Shown in pieces: positions 35,103 to 44,992 of a stretch of 64,000 nt of DNA (positions are counted from its first letter, which is position 1; every line of letters begins with the position of its first letter). The notes under the pieces are model-generated. The model was given only the letters and a program-made list of their open reading frames with translations. It was not told where the DNA came from and ran no database searches. A program made the translations under genes and the position numbers. The stretch comes from Azohydromonas australica DSM 1124 (lineage in GTDB: Bacteria > Pseudomonadota > Gammaproteobacteria > Burkholderiales > Burkholderiaceae_C): positions 1 to 64,000 of the forward strand of contig NZ_KE387215.1 of the NCBI RefSeq assembly GCF_000430725.1, in the 5' to 3' direction.

Positions 35103-37409
35103 TCAAGATGTCGTCGCAGGCTCCGCGCGTGGACGATCACTCTTGCGCGGCTCGATCTGCAGCTGCACCTCATCCTTGTCGTCAAGGTCTACCGTCAGCC
35201 GCCCACCGTCCACCAAGCGACCAAATAACAGCTCATCAGCCAAGGCGCGGCGAATGGTGTCCTGGATCAACCGCTGCATTGGGCGTGCACCCATAAGCGG
35301 ATCGAAGCCCTTCTTGGCCAGGTGCTTACGCAACGCATCCGTGAATGTCACTTCCACCTTCTTCTCGGAAAGCTGACTTTCAAGTTGCAGGAGGAACTTA
35401 TCCACTACGCGCAGGATGATCTCTTCATCCAGCGCCCTGAAGCTGACTGTGGCATCAAGCCGATTGCGGAATTCGGGTGTGAACAGCCGCTTGATGTCGG
35501 CCATCTCGTCACCGCTTTCGCGTCGGGTCGTGAAACCGATCGTGGCCTTGTTCATCGTTTCCGCGCCCGCGTTAGTTGTCATGATGATGATGACATTGCG
35601 GAAGTCAGCTTTGCGCCCGTTGTTGTCGGTCAGCGTGCCATGGTCCATGACCTGTAACAGCACATTAAAGACATCAGGATGGGCTTTCTCGATCTCGTCC
35701 AATAGGAGGACCGCGTGAGGCTTCTTGGTGACCGCCTCAGTCAACAAACCTCCCTGGTCAAAGCCAACATATCCGGGAGGCGCACCAATGAGACGGCTCA
35801 CCGCATGGCGTTCCATGTACTCGGACATGTCGAAGCGGATAAGTTCAATGCCCAGGATAAACGCCAGTTGCTTGGCTACTTCGGTCTTGCCAACGCCAGT
35901 CGGACCACTGAACAAGAACGAGCCGATGGGTTTGTCCGGCTTGCCTAGGCCGGAACGTGCCATTTTGATTGCAGCAGCTAGGGCGTCGATAGCCGGGTCT
36001 TGGCCGAACACCACGCTCTTGAGGTCCCGGTCCAGCGTCTTGAGTTTGCTGCGGTCATCGCTCGACACCGAGGCCGGCGGTATGCGCGCGATCTTTGAGA
36101 CGATCTCTTCGACCTCAGTACGAGTTATCGTCTTCTTCTGCTTGCTCTTGGGCAGGATCCGTTGGGCTGCACCTGCTTCGTCAATGACATCGATCGCCTT
36201 GTCAGGAAGGTGACGATCATTGATGTACTTGGCCGACAACTCTGCAGCGGCTTGCAGGGCGCCCAGTGCGTATTTGACACTATGGTGTTCTTCAAAGCGG
36301 GACTTTAACCCCTTAAGAATTTCTACCGTCTGTTCCACCGACGGTTCTACCACGTCCACTTTTTGGAAACGACGCGATAAGGCTGCATCCTTCTCGAAGA
36401 TCCCCCGGTACTCACTGAAGGTTGTCGCCCCAATGCACTTCATCGCTCCCGAGCTCAATGCCGGTTTGAGTAGATTACTGGCATCAAGCGTCCCACCAGA
36501 GGCAGCACCGGCGCCGATGAGGGTGTGAATCTCGTCGATGAAGAGAATCGCGTGCGGCTGATCCTTGAGTTGCTTCAGCACACCCTTGAGACGCTGCTCG
36601 AAATCACCACGGTACTTGGTGCCCGCTAGCAAGGCGCCCATGTCCAGTGCATAGACAGTGGATCCAGCCAGTACTTCAGGCACTTCGCCCTGCGTGATAC
36701 GCCAAGCAAGGCCCTCTGCAATTGCAGTCTTGCCTACGCCAGCTTCTCCTACCAGCAGCGGGTTGTTCTTGCGTCGACGGCACAATACCTGGATGACGCG
36801 CTCCACTTCCCCTTCGCGGCCAATGAGCGGGTCAATCTTGCCGGCAGTGGCCAGAGAATTAAGATTTTGAGTGAACTGATCCAGCGGCGATCCCTTGCCC
36901 TCGCCCGCTTCTTCCTTCTCACCCTCGTTACTGGGGCTGTTGTCGTTGGACTTGGCCGGTTCCGGTGGATCGGACTTCTTGATGCCGTGAGCAATGAAAT
37001 TGACGACGTCTAAGCGCGTTACACCTTGCTGATGCAAGTAGTACACGGCGTGCGAGTCCTTCTCTCCAAAAATCGCCACCAGCACATTGGCACCAGTGAC
37101 CTCCTTCTTGCCACTGCCCGTGCTTTGCACATGCATGATTGCGCGCTGGATCACGCGCTGGAAGCCTAGAGTCGGTTGCGTATCGACCTCGTCAGTGCCA
37201 CCCACCGTTGGCGTGTTTTCCTTGATGAAGGCTGACAAGCTCTTGCGCAGGTCATCAATGTTGGCTGCGCATGCACGTAGCACTTCTGCAGCCGATGGGT
37301 TGTCAAGCAGTGCCATCAGCAAATGCTCAACCGTAATGAATTCGTGCCGCTGCTGGCGCGCTTCGACGAACGCCATGTGCAGGCTGACTTCAAGTTCTTG
37401 CGCGATCAT
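35103..37409 (-). CDS. clpA: ATP-dependent Clp protease ATP-binding subunit ClpA
   Basis: A 768-residue double-AAA+ unfoldase. N-domain (1-145), then D1 with Walker [15 protein letters not shown] and D2 with [14 protein letters not shown], each followed by Walker B ([27 protein letters not shown]). It feeds substrates to ClpP, which is not in the window. An acidic, Lys/Glu-rich linker (residues about 145-170) separates N-domain and D1. The start ATG overlaps the clpS stop (ATGA). Confidence 0.97.
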   Translation of the reverse strand: MIAQELEVSLHMAFVEARQQRHEFITVEHLLMALLDNPSAAEVLRACAANIDDLRKSLSAFIKENTPTVGGTDEVDTQPTLGFQRVIQRAIMHVQSTGSGKKEVTGANVLVAIFGEKDSHAVYYLHQQGVTRLDVVNFIAHGIKKSDPPEPAKSNDNSPSNEGEKEEAGEGKGSPLDQFTQNLNSLATAGKIDPLIGREGEVERVIQVLCRRRKNNPLLVGEAGVGKTAIAEGLAWRITQGEVPEVLAGSTVYALDMGALLAGTKYRGDFEQRLKGVLKQLKDQPHAILFIDEIHTLIGAGAASGGTLDASNLLKPALSSGAMKCIGATTFSEYRGIFEKDAALSRRFQKVDVVEPSVEQTVEILKGLKSRFEEHHSVKYALGALQAAAELSAKYINDRHLPDKAIDVIDEAGAAQRILPKSKQKKTITRTEVEEIVSKIARIPPASVSSDDRSKLKTLDRDLKSVVFGQDPAIDALAAAIKMARSGLGKPDKPIGSFLFSGPTGVGKTEVAKQLAFILGIELIRFDMSEYMERHAVSRLIGAPPGYVGFDQGGLLTEAVTKKPHAVLLLDEIEKAHPDVFNVLLQVMDHGTLTDNNGRKADFRNVIIIMTTNAGAETMNKATIGFTTRRESGDEMADIKRLFTPEFRNRLDATVSFRALDEEIILRVVDKFLLQLESQLSEKKVEVTFTDALRKHLAKKGFDPLMGARPMQRLIQDTIRRALADELLFGRLVDGGRLTVDLDDKDEVQLQIEPRKSDRPRAEPATTS

Positions 37410-37756
37410 GCGGCCTCCATAATGCACTGCAGCGGATGACCGGAGCGGCGAGCCGCTGCCAGTACCAGTTCAACCTTGGTAGCCGCAACGTCTTTGGTGT
37501 AGACACCGCAGACGCCCCGACCTTCGTGATGGATCTTCAACATGATGTGCGTGGCTGTCTCCAAGTCGCGCTTGAAGTACTCCTGCAACACCATCACGAC
37601 GAACTCCATCGGTGTGTAGTCGTCATTAAGCAGGACGACTTGATACATGCGTGGTGGTTTGGTGCGCGCCGTCTTGCGCTCCACCACGACTGCACCGTCG
37701 TCGCGTCCGGGCGCAACAGGCGCTCGCGAAGGGGGCTTGGGGGGTTCCGAGGGCAT
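37406..37756 (-). CDS. clpS: ClpS adaptor protein
   Basis: A 116-residue adaptor that delivers N-degron substrates to ClpAP. A variable N-terminal extension (about 35 residues, Pro/Arg-rich) leads to the core [17 protein letters not shown] and [16 protein letters not shown], which holds the N-end residue pocket. It is coupled to clpA. With aat and bpt 0.6-2 kb away it completes the bacterial N-end rule machinery except ClpP. Confidence 0.96.
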   Translation of the reverse strand: MPSEPPKPPSRAPVAPGRDDGAVVVERKTARTKPPRMYQVVLLNDDYTPMEFVVMVLQEYFKRDLETATHIMLKIHHEGRGVCGVYTKDVAATKVELVLAAARRSGHPLQCIMEAA

Positions 37757-37949
37757 GGATTCATTCTATCGACTTGCTTTGCGCTGGCATCTGCTGCGGA
37801 TATTGCGCCAGGGGGCGTCGCTGCAAGACTACCGAGGCCACTGCGTGTATCAATTTGTGTAAAGATGGTGTCGCTGCTCATTGACACGAGGTCAAAGCGC
37901 CCAAGAAAATCTGTTGCACCGCAGCAAAAACACCTGGAGGGACGCAGAG

Positions 37950-38192
37950 ATGGCTATCGGTACTGTCAAATGGTTCAACGACGCTAAGGGTTTTGGCTTC
38001 ATTCAGCCTGCCGATGGGGGAGCAGACGTGTTTGCTCACTTTTCGGCCATCCAGATGGAAGGCTTCCGCACCTTGAAGCAAGGTAGCCGGGTGAGCTTTG
38101 AGATCGTTAAGGGTCCAAAGGGTGAACTGGCGCAGAACATCCGGGCCATTGACACGCCGACCTCGGCCGTCAGCGGAACGGACCATCGTTAA
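37950..38192 (+). CDS. Cold-shock domain protein
   Basis: An 80-residue CspA-family RNA chaperone with RNP1 KGFGFI and RNP2 [14 protein letters not shown] at 37936 precedes the ATG at 37950. The C-terminal extension ([13 protein letters not shown]) is longer than in CspA proper. It is divergent from clpS, an arrangement typical of proteobacteria. The 193-bp upstream leader could hold a cold-responsive 5' UTR. Confidence 0.95.
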   Translation: MAIGTVKWFNDAKGFGFIQPADGGADVFAHFSAIQMEGFRTLKQGSRVSFEIVKGPKGELAQNIRAIDTPTSAVSGTDHR

Positions 38193-38206
38193 GGCGCTTG
38201 GGGCCT

Positions 38207-38233
38207 CTGCCGCTGCTTTCTGATCAGCGGCAG
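38207..38233 (+). terminator. Possible terminator after the cold-shock gene
   Basis: A perfect 9-bp stem CTGCCGCTG / CAGCGGCAG with a 9-base loop lies 14 bp after the stop. It lacks a run of T, so it may be a processing hairpin rather than an intrinsic terminator. Confidence 0.4.
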
Positions 38234-38366
38234 CAGCTTCAGGCTCGCTGTATTACGGTACAGCTCTGACTGGAGCAGCGCAGCGGGGTCGAGCTTCGAC
38301 ATCTGGCGTTGTTCGTCAGGCTGTCAAACGATCCATCCTTTTTAAGGAACGCGGATTTCTTGTTGT

Positions 38367-39122
38367 ATGGGTCTGCCGTTGCCATGGCTGGATGATGATC
38401 ACACGCCTTTGCCGCCTCCCTCGTCAGCGCTAGGACGTGCTTCACAGGCGCCTGGACTGCTGGCAGCGGGAGGCCACCTCACACTGGCCCGTCTCCACGA
38501 GGCCTACCGCAAAGGCATCTTTCCCTGGTATTCACAAGGTCAACCTGTGCTGTGGTGGTCACCAGACCCCCGCATGGTGCTGCCTGTGAATGAATTTCGT
38601 CTTCACCGATCGCTGCGCAAGACACTGCAGCGGTTCATTGGCACCCCGGGCTGCGAGATCCGGGTGGACAGCGCTTTTTCGGATGTGATCCAAGCCTGTG
38701 CCTACAGTCCGCGTGACGGCCAGGATGGCACCTGGATTCTCCCCGCCATGCAGCAGGCCTACTTCGTATGGCACGAAGCGGGCACTGTTCACAGCTTCGA
38801 GACCTGGGTCGATGGCGAACTTGTTGGCGGGCTGTATGGCGTGGGGCTCGGCCGCATGTTCTTCGGTGAGTCGATGTTCTCCCGCCGCACCGATGCCTCC
38901 AAGATAGCCTTGGCCGCACTGGTCTGCTTCTGTCGCTCCCAGTGCATTGGGCTTGTGGATTGCCAACAGAACACGTCGCACTTGGCTTCCCTGGGTGCAC
39001 GCGAGGTGCCGCGCTCAGAGTTCCTGTGCCATCTCGCGGCCACGGTCGATGCCGAACCCGTGCGGAGCTGGACCTATCATGAGTCGATGTGGACGCAGCT
39101 CGGCCTGCGCCCGACGCCCTGA
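38367..39122 (+). CDS. aat: Leucyl/phenylalanyl-tRNA--protein transferase
   Basis: A 251-residue enzyme that adds Leu or Phe to proteins starting with Arg or Lys, making them N-degrons. The family segments [40 protein letters not shown] and [19 protein letters not shown] are all present. ATG at 38367 gives [11 protein letters not shown]. The bpt gene follows after 11 bp. Confidence 0.96.
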   Translation: MGLPLPWLDDDHTPLPPPSSALGRASQAPGLLAAGGHLTLARLHEAYRKGIFPWYSQGQPVLWWSPDPRMVLPVNEFRLHRSLRKTLQRFIGTPGCEIRVDSAFSDVIQACAYSPRDGQDGTWILPAMQQAYFVWHEAGTVHSFETWVDGELVGGLYGVGLGRMFFGESMFSRRTDASKIALAALVCFCRSQCIGLVDCQQNTSHLASLGAREVPRSEFLCHLAATVDAEPVRSWTYHESMWTQLGLRPTP

Positions 39123-39133
39123 GGATCTCCCGC

Positions 39134-39874
39134 GTGACTGCTCCCAAGGAACTTCCCCTCGCGTCGTTGCAGTTCTATGCCACGGCTCCTTACCCCTGCA
39201 GCTACTTGCCGGGCCGCTTGGCGCGGTCTCAGGTCGCGACACCAAGCCACCTGATCCACGCTGACGCCTACTCCGAACTCGTGGCACGCGGATTTCGCCG
39301 CAGCGGTCTGTTCACGTACCGGCCTTACTGCGACGGCTGCAGGGCTTGTGTCCCGCTGCGGCTGCCGGTGCAGCAGTTCAAGCCTTCCCGAAGCCAGCGC
39401 AGGGCCTGGAAGGCCCATCGCGGTCTGGTAGCCCGCGTGTTGCGCTTGTGCTTCCTGCCTGAGCACTACCAGCTTTATCTGCGCTACCAGTCCGGCAGGC
39501 ACAGCGGCGGCGGCATGGACCACGACAGCGTGGACCAGTACACCCAGTTCCTGCTCCAGAGCCGTGTCAACTCACGGCTGGTGGAATTCCGCGAGCCCAG
39601 CGAATCCGGCTTGGGTCCACTCAAGATGGTTTCCATTCTGGACGTACTCAGCGACGGGCTCTCGGCCGTCTACACCTTCTACGAACCGGACGATGACGCC
39701 AGCTATGGCACCTACAACATCCTCTGGCAAGTCGAGCAGACGCGGCTGCTGAAGTTGCCGTTCCTGTACCTGGGCTACTGGATCAGCAACAGTCACAAGA
39801 TGGCCTACAAGGCCCAGTTCCGTCCGCACGAACTGCTTGTCGACGGCCAGTGGCAACCAGGCGAAGCGGCCTGA
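39134..39874 (+). CDS. bpt: Aspartate/glutamate leucyltransferase (bacterial ATE1-like)
   Basis: A 246-residue protein that transfers Leu to N-terminal Asp or Glu. The N-terminal cysteine set ([22 protein letters not shown]) marks the N-domain, and [20 protein letters not shown] the catalytic part. The GTG at 39134 was chosen because GAGGAT lies just upstream and [15 protein letters not shown] is the normal start; an in-frame ATG at 39089 would overlap aat. Works with aat, clpS and clpA. Confidence 0.93.
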   Translation: MTAPKELPLASLQFYATAPYPCSYLPGRLARSQVATPSHLIHADAYSELVARGFRRSGLFTYRPYCDGCRACVPLRLPVQQFKPSRSQRRAWKAHRGLVARVLRLCFLPEHYQLYLRYQSGRHSGGGMDHDSVDQYTQFLLQSRVNSRLVEFREPSESGLGPLKMVSILDVLSDGLSAVYTFYEPDDDASYGTYNILWQVEQTRLLKLPFLYLGYWISNSHKMAYKAQFRPHELLVDGQWQPGEAA

Positions 39875-40419
39875 GCCGCCTGCCGCCCTGCTCTGCTTCG
39901 GCCGTGCTACCGCCGGCGGGCTCTATTCCGAGCGTGAAGCGAGCCGCGCCGCTCCGCTCCGCTTGGCTTGGCTTGGGCATCGATTTCAGTCCTTGCTTCC
40001 GCTTCGTGTAATCCTCAAAAACCTTAGCGTGGGAGAAAACCGCTCCAAGGCTCCCTATGAGTCTTAAGCAGGTCCTGCCTTGGCGGTCGGCAATTCATCA
40101 GGCTCGAGGCAGCCCCTTCTTTGGTTGCATGTATTCCTTCTCAAGGTCGCTGAAATTGATCGAGTTTTGTAGATTTATTCCTGTACGTTGTGCATTGATC
40201 GATCGACATCCATCACCGGTCAATGTGCGAGAAGCGACCATTCATCTCTGACCAAGCCAAGCTCTCCCCACCATGGCGCAGCGCGCTGGCCGCTCGCGCC
40301 TTGCCGGCCTGTCCGGCTACTCGCCCAGTGCCATGGCGGCCAAAGCCATCCCGCCAGCACATGCAGTTGCGCGTCAGCACCCGAGCCAGTCCGGACACCC
40401 TCCCGCACAGCCCCTCCTT
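39875..40419. other. 545-bp intergenic region without a gene
   Basis: The first 100 bp contain short tandem runs (GCTCC repeats then TTGGC repeats, about 39947-39976). The middle (about 40000-40250) is markedly AT-richer than the flanks and holds only short open frames with no recognisable product. It may be a decayed gene or an old insertion site; in many Burkholderiales pyrD follows bpt here, and it is absent. Confidence 0.4.
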
Positions 40420-41313
40420 TCACGACGCAATCGGCATACGCCGCCCGACCAGCACCGTCGCCATCACGGCCAGTGAGAAACCCACCGTCGCCGCCTCCAG
40501 CGGCTCGCCCAGCACCGGCACGGCGAACAACAGGGCCAAGAAGGGCTGCAGCAGCTGCACTTGGCTTACCCGCACAGCCCCACCCCACGTCAGCCCCCGG
40601 TACCAGGCGAAGAAGCCCAGCCACATCGAGAACAGCGTGACATAGCCGAAGCCCAGCCAAGCGGATGCCCGTGCCGGCTCGGCCGGCCAGGACAGCAAGC
40701 TCGCCGGCAACGTCAAGGGCAGGCTCAGCACCAACACCCAGCAGATCACGCGCTCGGCGCCCATTTGCGCCGCCAGGTGCGCGCCCGCCACGTAGCCCAC
40801 CGCGGCGGACAGCACCGCGCCCAGCAGCAGCAGATCGGCCACCGTGATACCCCCGCCCTCGCGCAATGCGAAGGCCACGACCAGCCCGCAGCCCATCGAC
40901 GCACACAGCCAGAAGCCAAAGGACGGCCGCTGGCGCAGCCACAACGCCGCCATCACCGCCGTGGCCAGCGGCAACACGCCCGTCACCACGGCCGCATGCA
41001 TGGCCGGCGCTTGGCGCAGTGCGAGGGCCAGGAACAACGGGAAGCCCAGCACCGTGCCTACCGCGCTAATCCCCAGCGCCGCGAGCTGCTCGCGCTTCGG
41101 CCAAGCGGCCCGTTGCGCCAGCAGCCACAACAGGCTGAGCACGCCGGCGCCGGCCGCCCGCCCCGCCGTCACGAAGAACGGGGGCAACTGGGGATCCTGT
41201 ATGTCTCCCACGGCCAACCGCGTCATTGGCAGCGTCATCGCGAAGATCACCACGCCCAGCAGCCCCAGCCACAAGCCCCGCCGCTCACGTTCCGCCGTCT
41301 CCAGAACACCCAT
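40420..41313 (-). CDS. EamA/DMT-family transporter
   Basis: A 297-residue inner-membrane protein with about ten transmembrane helices in two EamA repeats (first from about residue 13, second from about residue 157). Drug/metabolite transporter superfamily; probably exports amino acids or metabolites. Substrate cannot be told. Single gene. Confidence 0.85.
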   Translation of the reverse strand: MGVLETAERERRGLWLGLLGVVIFAMTLPMTRLAVGDIQDPQLPPFFVTAGRAAGAGVLSLLWLLAQRAAWPKREQLAALGISAVGTVLGFPLFLALALRQAPAMHAAVVTGVLPLATAVMAALWLRQRPSFGFWLCASMGCGLVVAFALREGGGITVADLLLLGAVLSAAVGYVAGAHLAAQMGAERVICWVLVLSLPLTLPASLLSWPAEPARASAWLGFGYVTLFSMWLGFFAWYRGLTWGGAVRVSQVQLLQPFLALLFAVPVLGEPLEAATVGFSLAVMATVLVGRRMPIAS

Positions 41314-41503
41314 GTATGTCTCTCAAATCGCGCCGATGAGGCTCCCACTACGGTGATGCCACGGCTCGTGCCGCACTTGGTGCCATTGCACTGCTGCGTT
41401 AGCCAGAGGAAAGCGTGCCGCTCCTTCGATTCGGCCACTCTGCAGGGCGTGGATCCCGCCGAGGCTGTTCATGAACGAGGCCTGCCCCCGTTGCCGTTCC
41501 CGC

Positions 41504-42118
41504 TCACGCCCGCGTCATCCACGCCGCCGTCAGCACCAGCACCAGCGCCATGGCGCGGTTGAACCACAGCAGCCGCCGCCCCTGCGCCAGCCAGCCGCGC
41601 AGCGCCGAGCCTACGAGCGCATAGCTGAAGTTGCTGCTCCAGGCGAACACCACCATCACCGCGCACACGATCAGCAGCCGCTGCCCCGGATTCGTCGACG
41701 GTTGGCCGCCTGCGCTGCTCACCCAGCCGCCCGCCAGGGCCAGCGCCAGCATCCACGCCTTGATGTTGAGGAACTGCAACCCCACGCCCTGCCAGAAGCC
41801 GACGTCCAGGCGCCGCGCATCCGCCTGTCCGAGCTGTCCCGCCTGAGCCAGCTTCCAGGCCAGCCAGAGCAGGTAGGCGATGCCGGCCCCCTTCACCGCC
41901 CAACGCGCTGCCGGCAGCGCCAACAGCAGCGCCCCCACGCCCAGGCCGCAGCCCAGCATCAGCAGCGTCCAGCCCACCGGCACCGCGCTCACGAACACCA
42001 GCGCCCGGCGCAGGCCGAAATTCACGGCCAGCGCCGTGGACAAGGTGGTGTTGGGACCAGGCGTGAAACTCATCGCCGTGGCCAGCGTAAGCAGGGCCAC
42101 GAATTCATCTGCACTCAT
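41504..42118 (-). CDS. LysE-family translocator
   Basis: A 204-residue membrane protein with about six helices and the N-terminal FTPGPNTTLSTALAVNFGLRR signature of LysE/RhtB exporters. It likely exports an amino acid. ATG at 42118 was chosen; a longer frame upstream lacks family residues. Lies downstream of the benzoate island on the same strand, 76 bp after the MaoC-type gene. Confidence 0.88.
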   Translation of the reverse strand: MSADEFVALLTLATAMSFTPGPNTTLSTALAVNFGLRRALVFVSAVPVGWTLLMLGCGLGVGALLLALPAARWAVKGAGIAYLLWLAWKLAQAGQLGQADARRLDVGFWQGVGLQFLNIKAWMLALALAGGWVSSAGGQPSTNPGQRLLIVCAVMVVFAWSSNFSYALVGSALRGWLAQGRRLLWFNRAMALVLVLTAAWMTRA

Positions 42119-42194
42119 CCGGTGCAGTCTATCCAGCGGCTGCGGGGCGATCCGCGGACGGGGCCACAACCCGTCTCAGGCTCCGGGACGCCGC

Positions 42195-42653
42195 TCAAGC
42201 CGCCGGACCGCCCTCGCTGCGCGAGAGGTCGAACAGGCTGGTCGCTTCCAGTTCCAGCGCCTGGCGCCCGTCGACGTGCAGCAGCTCCCAGCGCCAGCGC
42301 AGCACGCCCAGGTTCGGCTTGCTCTGCGAGCGACGCACCTCCAGCACCGTGGCCTCCAGCCGCATCGGGTCGCCGGGGCGCACCGGGCTGGGCCACTTGA
42401 TGTAGGCGATGCCCGGCGAGGCAAAGCTCTCGGAGCCGTCCAACGCCGCCTGGCAGGCCAGCCGCATCGCCAGCCCGCAGGTCTGCCAGCCGCTGGCGAT
42501 CAACCCCTTGAACGGCCCGCCCTCCGCGGCAGCCGGATCGGTATGGAACCACTGCGGATCCCAGGCCGACGCGAACGCGACGATCTCTGCCTCGCTCAGG
42601 CTCGCCGGCCCGGCCGTGATGCGCTGCCCCTCGTGAAACTCGGCGAATTTCAT
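42195..42653 (-). CDS. MaoC-like hot-dog dehydratase
   Basis: A 152-residue hot-dog-fold protein. The MaoC hydratase signature is visible as FASAWDPQWFHTDPAAAEGGPFKG, with Asp and His of the active site, and LIASGWQTCGLAMRL. It hydrates or dehydrates an acyl-CoA, probably in the lower benzoate pathway. Start overlaps the dehydrogenase stop by one base (TGATG). Confidence 0.87.
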   Translation of the reverse strand: MKFAEFHEGQRITAGPASLSEAEIVAFASAWDPQWFHTDPAAAEGGPFKGLIASGWQTCGLAMRLACQAALDGSESFASPGIAYIKWPSPVRPGDPMRLEATVLEVRRSQSKPNLGVLRWRWELLHVDGRQALELEATSLFDLSRSEGGPAA

Positions 42654-44200
42654 CAGGCATTGCCTCCGACGCACACCGCCTCGTGACCGCCCTGCCCCCA
42701 CGCGCGCAGCCGCAGGCCCGGGCTGACACGGTAGCGCTCGCCGCGGTAATGGGCGTCCAACGCATCGAGCAGCGCGATCACGGCCGCGGCATCCCAGCCG
42801 CGCAGCCACTCGAAGGGACCCTGCGGATAGTTCACGCCCAGCTTCATCGCCGCGTCCGCCCCGCCCTCGTCGCACACGCCCTGGTGCACGGCGTCGGCGG
42901 CCTCGTTGATCAGCATGGCGATGGTGCGCGCCACCACCAGCCCCGGCGCGTCGGCCAGGCGCTGCGCATTGAAGCCCAGCGCCCGCAGCCAGCGCGGCGC
43001 CAGCTCGCACCAGGCCGGCGAGGCCTGCAGCGCCGGCGCCCAGGCCAGCACCGAGCCGGGCTGAGCCGACAGCGGCAGGTCGAACACCGCCACCTCGGCC
43101 ACCCCGCCCGCACCCACCTGCGAGGCCGGGCGCCCGTCGGTCAGGCGCAGCTGGGCGCCGTCGATCTCCAAACCGATCCAGTCGCTGTCCGGCACCGGCT
43201 CGAAGCCCCGCCCCGCCGCCGCCAGCGCGTCGCCCAGGCACCGCGCCACCGGGCCCTGGCCGTGCAGGCTCAGCAGCGTGGCCGCCGGCAGCTCCGCCGG
43301 CACGTGCTCCGGCAGCGCCGGCTTCGCCGCGCCCTCGGCGTAGTCGTAGAAGCCGCGCCCCGACTTGCGCCCGAGCAGCCCGCCATCGACCAGCTCGCGC
43401 TGCACCAGCGAGGGCACGAAGCGCTTGTCGAAGAAATTGGCCTCGAACACCGACTGCGTGACCGAGAAGTTCGTGTCGTGCCCGATCAGGTCCATCAGCT
43501 CGCACGGCCCCATGCGGAATCCTGCGGCGCGCAGGCAGGCGTCCAGCAGCGCCGGCGTGCCGGCCTGCTCCTGCAGCAGTGCCAGCGTCTCCGCGTAGTA
43601 CGGGCGCGCGATGCGGTTGACGATGAAACCCGGCGTGGAGCGCGCGAACACCGGCACCTTGCCCCAGCGTCGGGACAGCGCGTGGATCGCCTGCGCCACC
43701 GCCGGCTCGGTCTGCAGCCCCGACACCACTTCTACTAACTTCATCAGCGGCACGGGGTTGAAGAAGTGCATGCCCACCAGCCGCCCGGGGCACTGCAGCC
43801 CGTTGGCGATGGCGGTGACGGAGATGGAGGAGGTGTTGGTCGCCAGCACGCAATCCGCGCCCACGATGCCTTCAAGCTGGCGGAACAGCGCGCGCTTGGC
43901 GTCGAGCTTCTCGACCACGGCTTCCACCACCAGCCGCGCCGAGGCCGCGGCCTCCAGCGAGGGCACCGCCTCGATGCGCGCGAGCGTCTGCGCCGCCTCC
44001 TGCGCCGTGAGTTTTCCTTTGGCCGCCAGCGCTTCCAGGCCCTTGCCCAGCTTGGCCCTGGCCTCGGCCGCGGCGCCCTCGCGCAGGTCGAACAGCATCA
44101 CCGCGTGCCCGGCCTGCGCCGCCACCTGCGCGATGCCCGCGCCCATGATCCCCGCGCCCACCACCAGCAGCGGCGCGCCCTCCAGCGTCTCGATGTTCAT
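42653..44200 (-). CDS. 3-hydroxyacyl-CoA dehydrogenase (PaaH-like)
   Basis: A 515-residue NAD-dependent enzyme. The Rossmann motif VVGAGIMGAGIAQVAAQAG begins at about residue 13, with ATNTSSISVTAIA and HFFNPVPLMKLVEVV (catalytic His) following. The C-terminal domain is duplicated, as in PaaH and unlike the shorter HBD enzymes. In this island it should oxidise 3-hydroxyadipyl-CoA to 3-oxoadipyl-CoA. Coupled to the hydratase gene (ATGA) and to the MaoC-type gene. Confidence 0.9.
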   Translation of the reverse strand: MNIETLEGAPLLVVGAGIMGAGIAQVAAQAGHAVMLFDLREGAAAEARAKLGKGLEALAAKGKLTAQEAAQTLARIEAVPSLEAAASARLVVEAVVEKLDAKRALFRQLEGIVGADCVLATNTSSISVTAIANGLQCPGRLVGMHFFNPVPLMKLVEVVSGLQTEPAVAQAIHALSRRWGKVPVFARSTPGFIVNRIARPYYAETLALLQEQAGTPALLDACLRAAGFRMGPCELMDLIGHDTNFSVTQSVFEANFFDKRFVPSLVQRELVDGGLLGRKSGRGFYDYAEGAAKPALPEHVPAELPAATLLSLHGQGPVARCLGDALAAAGRGFEPVPDSDWIGLEIDGAQLRLTDGRPASQVGAGGVAEVAVFDLPLSAQPGSVLAWAPALQASPAWCELAPRWLRALGFNAQRLADAPGLVVARTIAMLINEAADAVHQGVCDEGGADAAMKLGVNYPQGPFEWLRGWDAAAVIALLDALDAHYRGERYRVSPGLRLRAWGQGGHEAVCVGGNA

Positions 44201-44976
44201 GCCTTGGGAATCCAGTTCGCGGGCCGCTTGGCCAGGAAAGCATCGAAGCCCTCGCGCGCCTCGTCCGTGCTGCGCACACGGGAGATGGTCTGCGCCGTGA
44301 GCTCGCGCACCTCGTTCGTGATGGGCCCGACTTCCAACTGCGCGAACAGCTGCTTGATCTCGCGCTGCGCGTTCGGACCGCCCACCAGCAGCTCCGCCGC
44401 CATGGCGTCCACCGCGCTGTCCAGGCCGTCCAGCGGCACGACCTTCTGCACCAGCCCGATGTCCAGCGCCTCCTGCGCGCCGATGCGGCTGGTGGTCAGC
44501 GCCAGCCGCAGCGCCTGGCGCTTGCCCACGGCGTTGGTCACGTAGGGCCCGATCACGGCGGGCAGGATGCCGAACTTCGCCTCGCTCACAGCGAACTTGG
44601 CGTCCTCCCCGGCAATGGCGATGTCGCAGGCGCAGGTGAGCCCCACGCCGCCGCCCAGCGCCACGCCCTGCACGCGCGCGATGGTCGGCTTGGGGCACTG
44701 CTGGATGGCCGCGAGCATGCCGGCGAAGCGGCGCGCATCCTGCAGGTTCCACTCCTGGCTGGCGCTGCTGGCGCGCTGCATCCACTGCAGGTCCGCCCCC
44801 GCGCTGAAGGCCTTGCCCGCGCCCTCCAGCACGATCACGCGCACGGCCGGGTCCTCGGCCAGCGCGGTGAAGGCGTCGTGCAGGGCGGCGATCATGGCCT
44901 CGTCGAAGGCGTTGAACACCTCGGGGCGGTTCATGCGCACGCGCGCCACGGCGCCGCGCTCCACGACAACGGTCAT
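44197..44976 (-). CDS. Enoyl-CoA hydratase/isomerase
   Basis: A 259-residue crotonase-fold enzyme. The oxyanion-hole segments are GAGKAFSAGADLQWM and GVALGGGVGLTCACD, followed by KFGILPAVIGPYV. AGGAG upstream of the ATG at 44976 supports the start. It follows boxA by 16 bp, so it belongs to the box operon and probably hydrates 2,3-dehydroadipyl-CoA. A methylglutaconyl-CoA hydratase-like role cannot be excluded from sequence alone. Confidence 0.87.
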   Translation of the reverse strand: MTVVVERGAVARVRMNRPEVFNAFDEAMIAALHDAFTALAEDPAVRVIVLEGAGKAFSAGADLQWMQRASSASQEWNLQDARRFAGMLAAIQQCPKPTIARVQGVALGGGVGLTCACDIAIAGEDAKFAVSEAKFGILPAVIGPYVTNAVGKRQALRLALTTSRIGAQEALDIGLVQKVVPLDGLDSAVDAMAAELLVGGPNAQREIKQLFAQLEVGPITNEVRELTAQTISRVRSTDEAREGFDAFLAKRPANWIPKA

Positions 44977-44992
44977 TGGCGGATCTCCTGCA

